This document shows, one piece after another, positions 8,743-18,800 of a stretch of 19,203 nucleotides of DNA (positions are counted from its first letter, which is position 1; the number at the start of each line of letters is the position of its first letter). This DNA is from Obelidium mucronatum. Taxonomy: Eukaryota; Chytridiomycota; Chytridiomycetes; Chytridiales; Chytriomycetaceae. The position numbers and the translations under genes were made by a program. Where the stretch lies: assembly GCA_025765595.1 (NCBI GenBank), contig JAIVFH010000455.1, forward strand, positions 1 through 19,203, written 5' to 3'. Below the pieces are notes generated by a model. That model saw only the letters and a list, made by a program, of their open reading frames with translations. It had not been told where the DNA came from and did no database searches.

Positions 8743-11700
8743 TTAAAATGAAACAATAAAGCGCACCGAGGTTTCATCCAACAAAGCAGCTTCGATGACA
8801 TTATGTTTCTTGTATGCAGAGGCCAGCTCCATCATATCCACAACATTGACATTACCCCACATTCTCATTAACGCAACCTTTCTGCGATCCCTGTTGCCTC
8901 TTGCCACGGCTTGGACCTTCACGACGGCTCGTTTCATTTTCTCAAATTTTCTTTGTGCAATAAACCGTCTCGCGTTCTTTTGAACAAACGTGGCCCAATA
9001 CTCGATTCGATCTTTCCTTCGGTCCTCAAAAAATGCAATCTGGCCAGACTTGAAAAACACTTTGGTCTTTCCGAATTGATACCGAGTGGAATCGCTTAAT
9101 GACTGATGCGACAACTTGGATCGTAATTTCATCGCTGTGTCAGCGTACTCCAAAAAGAGGAATGAACAAGGAGTTTGTAACGATTGGCGAATTGAGAATA
9201 GTCCATTTTGTTTGGGTATCCAGCATTGCTGATTTTGATTGTTTCGAGGACTCCGCATGCTATTTTCGTTGGTGTCTTTTAAACTCTAAAGTCACAAACA
9301 GTAACACAGCAGATCCCCACCTTTCAATTGAGACAAAACCATGGCTCCCTCAAATTGAAACGGAGATTTCGTAGTATTTGGCTTGATGCATCGGATGTAG
9401 TGGCTTTCTGTTTCGCCGATCCTCGTCATCAGGTCTTGTAATGAAGACTTGAACATGGAGCCCAAAGTGGGAGCCGTCATGGTCCCGCGCCTTTCCCCCT
9501 TCTTTTTTTCGTCAGCAACAAGCGCTTCAACAGTGACCGCAAAAATCTCTTGAAGAAACGGGTTTGTAGTGGCAGAAAGAACCTCCTGGAGTTCATCGCT
9601 CATGCTGTCCTTGTTCTTATCAATGAGTCCCACCGATGTATAGGTGACATCCACCGCATAATGCTTCACGGTAAAGTCCGTGTTTCCGAAGCGTGGCTTA
9701 CTGTAATACTGATGCGAAGCCAAGTTGTTGTTCAATTTCGCCACAAGACTCGATTCGCTTCCATTTGGTAACCGTGATTCTTCGTCAAGGAGACCAAGAA
9801 TTCCAACTTTGGCTTCAATCAAATCAATGCATTTTTGGTTATCCTTGTACTCAATCAGAGTCCATTCAATTCCTTCCTTAATATATTCGGCTTGTGTATT
9901 ACGGAATACATGTGCATTAAATTCTTGTTGCAGCTTCTCGTTTGCATAGTTGATGCAAAATTGCTCAAAAGAGTTTTTGGCAAAGTGTTCAAAGCTATTT
10001 CATGCATTAACACTTCAACTAAAGATACACCAGAACTCACCCGTAGATATCCAACACTCCAATACATTTCTCATCTGGCGTGGAATCCCGCTTCAAATTG
10101 CTGTTAATGGCACGTACGAGCCAATCAAACAGTTTGGAATAGCTGAACCTGATGTCAATTCCAACACAAAGAACTTTGCATTTCTTTTCCTCACATGACT
10201 TTGGTTACAGAGTCTCTTGAAACAAGAGCCATGTCCGCTTTCAAGTCTTTGATGTATTTTTCTCGTCCAACAACTGTTTGTTTCTTTGTCACCCACTTGA
10301 TGAAATCGGTTTTGTTGATTCCCAAAAGATCGCAACTTTGGAGAAGAGCTGCATCCGTGGTTGAAATAGAAGAGCCATCGGTATCGGACGGAACGATGGA
10401 TATGTTTCCAATGTGCAAAAGCGCAGTGCAGATTTGGAAAATGTTCCTGAAGTAGGAAAATGATTCAACAAAAAATACGTATGACAAGATCTAATACCAT
10501 TGAACCGATTCAGATATACCAAGAAGAGAAAGGGCGTCTTGAGTTCGTACGAAAAGGGAGGAATCATCAAGTGTGTTGACAACTCCCGCCTTTCCTTGTC
10601 GCAAATAATGAAACGCTTCCCACGAATCTAGCCCGAGGCTCTCGCGATGATTATCCGGAGCAGCAGCGCAGAGTTGATAGAAAATGTGATAGTTTCGTTC
10701 TACATAAAAGTCGAGTTTAGAACCTGCACAAGCCACCAAACACCCATAAAGAAACTAGGCAAAACCGTTTGCAGGCTGAAAGATCAAACGGGATCTTTCC
10801 AATAGATACGTCCGAATCTTGGCTCCAGTGATTTGCACAGCTCCAGAACTTGGATCCGAAAAAACAAGTTCAACAAACTTCCCAAAACGAGAAGAGTTAT
10901 CGTTACGAGTGGTTTTTGCGTTTCCAAAGGCCTAGAACAGGGTTAGTATTTCAGTCAAAGTCTTGCGGCAATAAGGGTTGTAAGCTCTCTCACCTCCAAA
11001 ATCGGATTTGATGCCAGCACAGCCTCTTCAGTTCCGCTTCGCACAGGCGTTATAATTTCCAAAACAGAAGGGATCATTCCCCTCCCTCTCAACTCTGGCC
11101 TGTAGTTGGTCCTTTTGAAGAGAATCCACAATCGCCAAATATTGCATTATATACTTCGTCGATTCTGTCTTTCCAGCACCCGACTCTCCAGAAACAATAA
11201 CGGACTGATTCCTTCCTTCTAACATTGCTTGGTAGCATTCTTCAGCAATACCATACTAAGACAATGGATTAATAGAAATAGAATGACTTGAAAGGAGTGG
11301 GATTACTGGGATTACTTACGATGTGAGGAGCAGCTCCTTTCCGTTTACTTCCAGCATACTTCCTCATGACGTTAACAGAATAGATATCCACAGTTTGGAA
11401 TGGATTCATAGCAATCAGAACCATTCCAGAATACGTATAAATTGATCTTGTGGCGAATCTGTTTTGTACTCCCCAGAAGACCGCTGGCCTAAACGGCGTC
11501 AAAGAAGTGAGGAAGAGACAAATAAATCTTTGATTCGAGTGGAGAAACATACTCATGTAGGTGCGACAATAGAGAGAGATCATCGACGTGGTCCTACAGA
11601 TGGAAAGCAAGTGTGAGGCATGGGGACTGCTTGTAGACACATTGCCAACCAGAAAGTCAGGGTTCTTCAGATGCGGAAGATCAGAGTTAGAAGACAAACT

Positions 11701-12039
11701 ATCGATCTTTGCTCGAAAGAAGTGCGGCTATGGGCGGGTTAGTTATCTCCACCTGACTTTGAAGACCAACCTCTTCAGTAGAAACCAGTTTGAACTGAAT
11801 AGTGAGGCTTCCATCGATAACTGAAGCATCTTCAACGACTTCTCCAACGATCCATCCAAGAGAGTTGTGGCCAAAGTATCTGCAGCCAGAAGGTCAGAAC
11901 CAATTTGACATGTTTACTGCTTACGCTTGAGTTCCCTGGGAAACGACAATCAGGACTCGTACTTAATGTTAAATTGTCAGGAGATGAAATGCAGTACCTG
12001 GCGATAGTCTAGGAGGGCTTTGGAGAGATCGAAGCTCAT
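8743..12039 (-). CDS. Class V-like myosin 1, short tail, three +1 frameshifts
   Basis: An actin-based ATPase motor. Thirteen exons can be traced on the minus strand: 12039-11998, 11935-11925 (11 nt), 11879-11771, 11727-11641, 11593-11553, 11488-11320, 11255-10994, 10931-10766, 10699-10498, 10446-10195, 10142-10041, 9994-9321 and 9259-8743. All introns are GT-AG with compatible phases. The start [13 protein letters not shown] is the first ATG, 72 bp after the protease 1 stop. Motor landmarks are P-loop GESGAGKT (about residues 176-183), switch [10 protein letters not shown] (250-258), switch II DIYGFE (478-483), HYIRCIKPN and [13 protein letters not shown]. Two IQ-like motifs follow, then the protein stops at about 876 aa with no coiled coil or DIL cargo domain. 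Single extra bases near 11067-11069, 9131-9141 and 9091-9096 each break the frame. Removing one base at each makes every exon join in frame, and each joint aligns without gaps to myosin 2 or to the motor consensus. Confidence 0.88.
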
Positions 12040-12111
12040 GATTGAAAACTGGAATTTAAAGGAATTTCAAGGAATACACAGCTTCTATGTAACTCTATTC
12101 ATCGATTTAAA

Positions 12112-13700
12112 TCAAACTTGTTGCGCAGCTTTCGCCTTTCTTCTCCTCTCGTACACAATTACAAGCCCGACAGCCAATATAACTGCAAGGCAGGAACAGA
12201 CTACAATCGCAACACTTCGAGAAGCATTCGATCCTCCGCCGCCTCCTGTTTCTACACTAATCGGCGTATACACAACTCCCGCAGCAGCTCCATTCACTCC
12301 CAAGGAATACTTTGGGTCCCGCTTCACTCCCAATGCAAATCCAACCCGCTGGTTGACAAAATCAAACACCGTCACATATCTTTTCAAGAAGGTGTTACCC
12401 AAGAGATAAGTTCCTTGAGAATATCCACCATCCACAGCAAGCATCATTATCTGGCAATAATCACGTCCAGACTGCGGTTTCGATACATATTCAAGCGCAG
12501 TGATGGATAGTGTGAGACCACCAGCAAAAGTCAGCGTAACTATCGGGCTTCCTCCAGACTCACTTTTTAACTCACAAGGAACAGCGTATGTATATTGCGT
12601 ATGTTCAGCGTTATAGTAGATTGGAAAGACGGCCCCATTTGCTGTTGTTTCATTGAGAGCTGTCGCGAGTGCGTCGACTATTTCGTGGCTGACAATAGCT
12701 TGACTTGATCCAGTATCCAATATTGCAGACCCAGAGTTCCCTTCACTCCTCCCATCCAGCTGCGATGCATGACTGGTAAACTTTTCCACAATAGTAGAGT
12801 TGATTAATACAGATACGAGAGGGATGGCGATTTTTCCAGAGGTAAGGGTATCATCTTGCATGTATGGAATCCAAGTTGGAGTTTTCGAACTATTTTGGAA
12901 AAATGCAGAGTTGTATCCTCCAATGGCGACTGTACCAGCGAATTCATCCGCTTGAATAAAGTATGAGAATATTCCATCCTTCAAGATTTTTCTTGTGATC
13001 AATTCCTCGGCAAATGACGGGGCTGCTGGATCCATTCCTGAAGAAAGAGTGGGGGGAAATAAATGAAATAAGTAAACATATATTTCTCTCGACCAAATCT
13101 AGGTTACCTCTTGGATGGAACCCCATTCCCATCACACCATCTGCATCTTGTGATCCCCATGGTGCTGAGAAAGTGTCCACTTGAGTAACTGAAAATCCGG
13201 AACTACAAGAGATCCCAATTTAACTATATCCTTTACTCGCTTTCCTGAATATTTTCCCCCATCGGCATACATTGTTGTGCCTGTCTTCACACCCAAATCA
13301 AGACCAGTCAAACTCGAATTCACATCATACGAGTTCTCTATTACTCCACAGTCTGAACAATTCGATCCGAATATCCAAAGGTCAAAAGATCCTGTATCGA
13401 GCAGGACGTTAAAGGGTTGTGCGGGGGTGCCTATCGTGATTTGAACTCTATACTCGGTTTGAATGTTTGGGAATTGAGTCTGAGGGACTTGCGATTGAAC
13501 TCTTATTGGTTCTCCAGAGGGTATTAATGATCCGTTATTGACAGTCGCTTGTGCCAGCACCCACGGCTGCGGTGGCTGTGGGATAGCCACAAGTGGGACA
13601 CTGAGTAACGAAGGCAAACGAAACAAGAGTTGAAGTCATCAGCTTAGCGATAAGCGGCGAATGAACATGAGAAGAAGCATTACCTTATGAATTGTGTCAT
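12112..13700 (-). CDS. Pepsin-like aspartic protease 1 (family A1), membrane anchored, one-base deletion
   Basis: An A1 endopeptidase that cleaves proteins with two catalytic aspartates. Exons 13700-13684 (17 nt), 13600-13108 and 13037-12112 are separated by introns of 83 and 70 bp. Assuming one missing base the product is 478 aa. The first active site is LLDTGSFDLWI (Asp74), the second AILDTGSSQ (Asp278). A flap region YADGGKYSG and the C-terminal FLKRYVTVFDF...VGFAL match the fold. A glycine-rich linker leads to one hydrophobic segment at about 445-466 and a short basic tail (RRRKAK), so it should be a type I membrane protein with an extracytoplasmic protease domain. Near 13200 one T appears lost: upstream the frame reads GSLVV, downstream it resumes as SGFSVTQVDTF, as in protease 2. 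The N-terminus has only a short hydrophobic stretch, so the start is uncertain. Confidence 0.88.
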
Positions 13701-13786
13701 TTGGGGAGAGGGAGATTGCTGAAGGGAAATAACTTCACAATTTTCAAGCTTACAAGATTGTGAGACAAAAGCTATTACTAATTTTT

Positions 13787-13881
13787 TTTACAGTGCTGGA
13801 CTCTTAAAATCCTCAATCATGTGTCGTTTACAGTGCTGGACTCTTAAATTCCACAATCGTGAGTCTGTTTACAGTGCTCGA
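13787..13881. repeat. 40/41-bp direct repeat, 2.3 copies, between the protease genes
   Basis: TTTACAGTGCTGGACTCTTA begins at 13787 and again at 13827. TTTACAGTGCT begins a third, shortened time at 13868. Intervening bases are similar too (ATCCTCAATCATG versus TTCCACAATCGTG). The repeat lies 87-181 bp upstream of the protease 1 start and just beyond the protease 2 stop, so it could act in the protease 1 promoter or the protease 2 3-prime end. Confidence 0.75.
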
Positions 13882-13904
13882 AGGAAGAAAGCTGATGAAT
13901 TCTA

Positions 13905-13910
13905 TTTATT
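13905..13910 (-). terminator. Polyadenylation signal of protease 2
   Basis: Read on the minus strand, AATAAA lies 9 bp after the TGA stop of protease 2 (13920-13922). Given the small gap before protease 1, it could also act as a TATA-like element for that gene (TTAATAAATAG). Confidence 0.4.
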
Positions 13911-13919
13911 AATCACATA

Positions 13920-15739
13920 TCAGCTCGAGTCTATGGGGTTCTGTTTGGTATTCGATTCTGATACGGAGTCTTCTATTAGACCTACTTCTACCGACTTCTT
14001 GTGGGGTAGACTTTGCTTCGCTTTTTCTTGAATAATTTGATCGTCCTGTTCACGTATTGACGATGCCTCTGCCGCTTTCTCTTCCTCCAACACCTTCGAT
14101 ACATAAACACTCTCCAAACTCTCTTCTTCCTCGAGGCTTTCATTTTTAATGCTTGCCAAATGGGATAAAGGAGATACCTTCCCCTTTCGATCCCACTTTC
14201 TTCCGCCACCGCAAATTCGTCCCCGATAGTACAAAACAGCTACAACCACCGTTAAAGCGATAGCGATACTCGCACAAACTGCCACTACTACCACAACCCA
14301 GACATCCACCGCATCCCGTGAGGGAGCGTACACTTTGCTTGGAACATAAGAAACACCTCCTGCTGAACTACTCCCGTTTACTCCTACAGAGTAAGAAGAC
14401 CCTCTCCCACTCCCCAATGCGAACCCAACTCGTTTGTCCTCGTAATCAAAAATAGTCACATAACGTTTCAAAAACGTGTTGCCCAAGAGGTAAGTGCCAC
14501 CCGAATAGCCATCCTTGACGGCCCGCAGCATGATTTGACAAAAAATATCGTTGGGGCCATTTGGTTGTGGTTGGGAAACGTACTCCAGGGCCGTAATGGG
14601 GAGTGTGAGTCCACCTGCAAATGAAAGTGTAACAATGGGACCTCCCAGTTCTCGTTTCGTGGAGCAAGGGACTGCATACGTGTATTGAGATGTATCTGCA
14701 GGATCATAGTAAATTTTGAAGACTTCGCCATTTCCGGTTGTTTCGTTCATTGCTTTCGCAATTGCATCTACAAGAGCATAGGAAACGATTCCTTGACTTG
14801 TACCAGTATCTAGAATTGCAGATCCAGTATTTCCTTCTATTGCACCGTCTTTTTGGGATGTATGGTTTGAAAAATAATCGACAATGAGATTGTCAACAGA
14901 TGCTGTCACAAGCGGCAGAGATATTTTTCCAGTAGCGAGGGTATCATCTTGGAGGTATGGAATCCAAGTTGGTGCTGAGGAAGCATTTTGAAATTGCGTA
15001 GTGTTGTATCCGCCCAGAGAAACTTGGCCAGTCAGTTCATTCGCCGCAATGAAATAGCTGAACACGCCCTTCTTGAGGATTTTTCTGGAAATAAGTTCCT
15101 CTGCAAATGACGGCACGATGGAAGTCGTTCCTGCAAGAAAGAGTTATAAATGGAAGAGGTTACACAAAGACACCGAACCTGTCGGATGAAAGCCCATTCC
15201 CATGATTCCATCCGCGTCGCTTGAATTGTCTGGATTCCACGGCGATGAGAACGTTTCCACTTGGGTGAACTGGAAAGCGGACACGGCAAGAGGCCCCATC
15301 CTCACAGTGTCCTTGACTCGAAATCCAGTGTACTTTGAGCCGTCGGCGTATGTCACTGAAGGGGCCCGTACGTTCAAGTTTTCGCCCGTGGAACTTGCAT
15401 TCACATGATAGGAGTGTTGTATAGCCCCGCAGTCACAGCCACGACCAAACACCCACAGATCGTATGAGCCAGTGTCCAGCAAGATATTGAACAGTTTTGC
15501 CGGTGTTCCAATGTAAATCTGTGCTCTGTATTCAGTCTGGATGTGAGGGTACTGAGTCTGAGGCACTTGAGCCTCAACAGTGTTTGGGTCAAGGGGAGCA
15601 CTGCCAACCATGGCTTGAGCGAGAACCAGCGGAGTCCCTGACTTTGGCTTGATAGCGACAAGAGGTATTCTACGAGAAAGCGTCAGTGCCAGTGGCCACA
15701 GGCGGCGTTGAAAACGTACGTTATGAGTTGCTGCTCCAT
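13920..15739 (-). CDS. Pepsin-like aspartic protease 2 (family A1), membrane anchored with long cytosolic tail
   Basis: This is a paralogue of protease 1 with the same exon plan: 15739-15720 (20 nt), 15669-15179 and 15130-13920, with introns of 50 and 48 bp. All frames join to 574 codons (573 aa) with no indel. Catalytic motifs are LLDTGSYDLWV (Asp72) and AILDTGTSQ (Asp278); the flap is YADGSKYTG, and the C-terminal lobe ends LKRYVTIFDY...VGFALG. One strongly hydrophobic segment (about residues 447-471, VWVVVVVAVCASIAIALTVV) is followed by roughly 100 residues of charged tail rich in Glu, Lys and Ser. The topology is that of a surface or endomembrane protease with a cytosolic extension, which protease 1 lacks. 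Both share the N-terminal PLVAI and the VPQTQ(F/Y)P-IQTEYR segment, which resembles the start of the mature enzyme. Signal peptide assignment is uncertain because the first exon encodes only about seven residues. Confidence 0.9.
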
Positions 15740-15813
15740 CTCCACTTTGCAAATTGAGTTACAAGAAATTAAAATGAAGTAAAAGTACAACAAAAAGAAC
15801 TAAAGAATCGGGG

Positions 15814-15821
15814 TATTTATA
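15814..15821 (-). promoter_or_regulatory. TATA box of protease 2
   Basis: TATAAATA on the minus strand lies about 75 bp upstream of the ATG at 15739 and only about 23 bp after the myosin 2 stop. The protease promoter is therefore squeezed into the ~104-bp gap between the two genes. Confidence 0.5.
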
Positions 15822-15843
15822 TCTATATATGTCTCACTCTATT

Positions 15844-18800
15844 TTACCGTCCTTCAAACATACTTGCCAGATGCGATACTCGCGACCCCTTCTTGGCTGC
15901 TGGAGCACCATCCGCTGGGGCAACATATAGCGGTGTCGCTGGACGTGTGTCCTCGAAACCAGACTTACGCTTCGCTTCAGTCAACTCTTCCGCAAATTTC
16001 TCGTCCTCTGGAATCGAGTCCAATGAATCCCTCTCCTCCAAAACTGGCAAACCGTCCAACTTAAGCAGTGACATGCGAATTGAATTTCGCGCTTCTGAGC
16101 TCACTCTGATTCCAGAGTATCGGTTCCTAGCTCTTCTTTCCCTCTCTGCATCTGCAACCACGTCGTTTTCAAAAATGGACTGCGCCCTAAGCGTCTTTCT
16201 CTTATTGCTGTAACTGCTGTTGGGAGAAACAATCGAATTATACCGAATGTTTTCAACCATTCTCTTTAAACTTTCATTCTCAGTCTTGAGTGATGAAATG
16301 ATTGAGTCACGAACGAGTCCATGGTGGCCAGACCCCCGCTTACTGTTATCGCTCGGTTCAACGGAGTTCGTAGCACTTGGTCGACGCTTGTTGCTTGAAG
16401 ATCCACCGAGTCGGTATGTTGCCACTGTGGTAGCTCCATTATTCGTCGGATTTGAGTTATTAATGAAGGGGAAGTCCTGGAATGTCGCACTGACACCGTC
16501 ATGAATTGCGTTGGATAGAATCTGGCTGAATCTGTCTCTTTCCTCCTTGTATGTATCACGTTCCGCCTTCAAAACCACAATCTCGTCTTTGAGAGCACTG
16601 ATTTGATGAGATGCTGCTCCATACTTGTCCTTCCAATTCGAGATTTGGGATTCATAGGATCCAACACGGCTCTGCAACTTGTTGTATTCAGACACTTTGG
16701 CTTGGAGGGTTTGCGAAAGAGCAATGATCTTGGCTTCCAGACCAGTAGTTTTTTCTTGGGCCTGCTTTCTTGCTACCACGTTCTCCTTTTTCAGTGACTT
16801 GAGTTCACTGATTGCAATACGTCTCCGAGCGACACTTTGCAGCAATACAATAAGTTCGTAATTGCGCTGAGCTGCCCGACGACCCAACCATCCCCTCCAG
16901 GCCGACTGAATCCGAACAGCAGCAACACACTGCTTCAAGTTCTGTTCGCTCTTGAGTTTCGCCCCACAAGAATCTTGGCGCAACTTGTTCAACTCCTGTC
17001 GCGCCAAATAACCTCTCACCAACGACTGCAACCCAACCACGGCCTCCTTGACCGCCAAAAACTTCCTCCTATCAATTCCACGCCTGACATTCTTTTGCAC
17101 AAACACAACCAAATGTCTAACCCGCTCTTTCCTACGGTTCTCGAACGACGCAATCTGTCCCGACTTGAAGAACACTTTGGTTTTCCCAAACTGGAATTTG
17201 GATTCGTCCTTCAACACACTAGTGACAATGATCTGAGTCAGTTCTTTCTTGTCCCCGTGATCCCAGTAGCGAGAGTTGACCAATACGCAGTAGCGAGCAG
17301 CAAAATGAGAGTATTCAAGTTTGTTTGGGTATCCTGCGTTACTAATTCGGATTGTTTCCAGGACTCCACAAGCTTGCAATTGAGATAGAACCATGGCCCC
17401 TTCAAACTCAAACGGTTTCTTCGCCATGTTTGGCTTGATGCAGCGAATATACTGTCAGAAAGAAATTCGAAGGTAAGACAAGGAATTCACATGAATTAAA
17501 AAAACCACTCACATGACTTTCTGTTTGTCGCATAGTTTCCATCAAATCAGCCAATGACGCCTTGAACATGGAACCCAGTGTAGGAGACTTCATAACAGAC
17601 ACTTTTCCGCCCCCAACTTTTCCGCTCGTTGGAGAAGGCGGAGTCATAGCAGTATCATCCCCAACCACGCCTTCCAAAACTTGTCTCAGGAATTCGTTCG
17701 TTGAACATGAAAGAACACTCTTGAGCTCGTCACTCATACTATCCATATTCTTTTCAATAAAACCAGCTCCAGAATATTGCACATCGACCGCATAATGCTT
17801 CACAGTAAAACTGCCACCTCCACCAAAACGCGCCTTTTCGTAATTCGCCTGTTTCCCACCTCCAAAACAGTTATCCAACTTGACAACGAAATTTGCATCA
17901 GTTCCATTTTGTAGTCGAGACTCCTTATCCAATAAACTCAAAACCCCCAATTTAGATTCGATCAATTGAATGCAAGAGAGGTTATCGCTGAATTGGATTC
18001 GCGTCCATTGTATCCCTTCCTTCATATATTCGTCTTGCTCAAATCGGAAAACATGAGCATTGAATTCTTGTTGCAGTTTCTCGTTGGCATAGTTTATACA
18101 GAACTGTTCAAAAGAGTTGACGGCGAAATGTTCGAACCTAAAGGGCGTACGCAATGAGACCTTAACCTGAATTAACACTGCGACTTACCCATATATGTCA
18201 AGGACGCCGATGAATTGCTGTTTGTCATTCGAATCAAGTTGCAGCTTCTTGTTTATCATAGCGACAAGCCAATCAAATAGCTTGGTATATCTGCACAATT
18301 AAATTAAATTATGGATCACATGAGAGAGAAAAGAAGGGCTTACATGACTTTCGTGACAGAATCTCGTGCAACAACCGCACCATCTCCTTTCAAGTCTTTA
18401 ATAAACTTCTCCCCACGAATCACGGATTGTTTCTTGGTGATCCACTTCGCAAAATTTCCCGCATGAATCCCAAGAAGCTCGCAAGCCTTCAAAAGAGACG
18501 GATCCTGTTCAGAAATAGTTGCCGATTCGCCTTTTGATGTGACTGATATGTTTCCAATGTGTAGAAGTCCGGCACAGAGACGAAAAATGTCCCTACAATA
18601 AAATAAAATTATGAGAAAACAAAAAATCTATCTACAAAGTTTTACCATTGAACAGATACTGCCACTCCTACAGTTGATAGAGCATCTTGAGTAAATTTGA
18701 ACTCGGCAATGTCGTCAACTGTTGGGAGAACGCCAGCGTTCCCTTGATTCAGATAGTAAAAGGATTCCCAAGATTCAAGTCCGAAGATTTTTTTCTCAGC

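Noticed and set aside
8743..12039. Treating myosin 1 as an old pseudogene
   Set aside because: Twelve introns with proper ends and phases and all nucleotide-binding motifs remain. Three one-base insertions alone do not show decay and may be consensus errors.
13819..14031. Plus-strand open frame spanning the 40/41-bp repeat
   Set aside because: It runs over repeat units and the antisense of the protease 2 tail and has no recognisable protein character.
14150..15885. Similar SHLAS peptides in the protease 2 tail and the myosin 2 C-terminus
   Set aside because: The match is only five residues in low-complexity tails, which is expected by chance.
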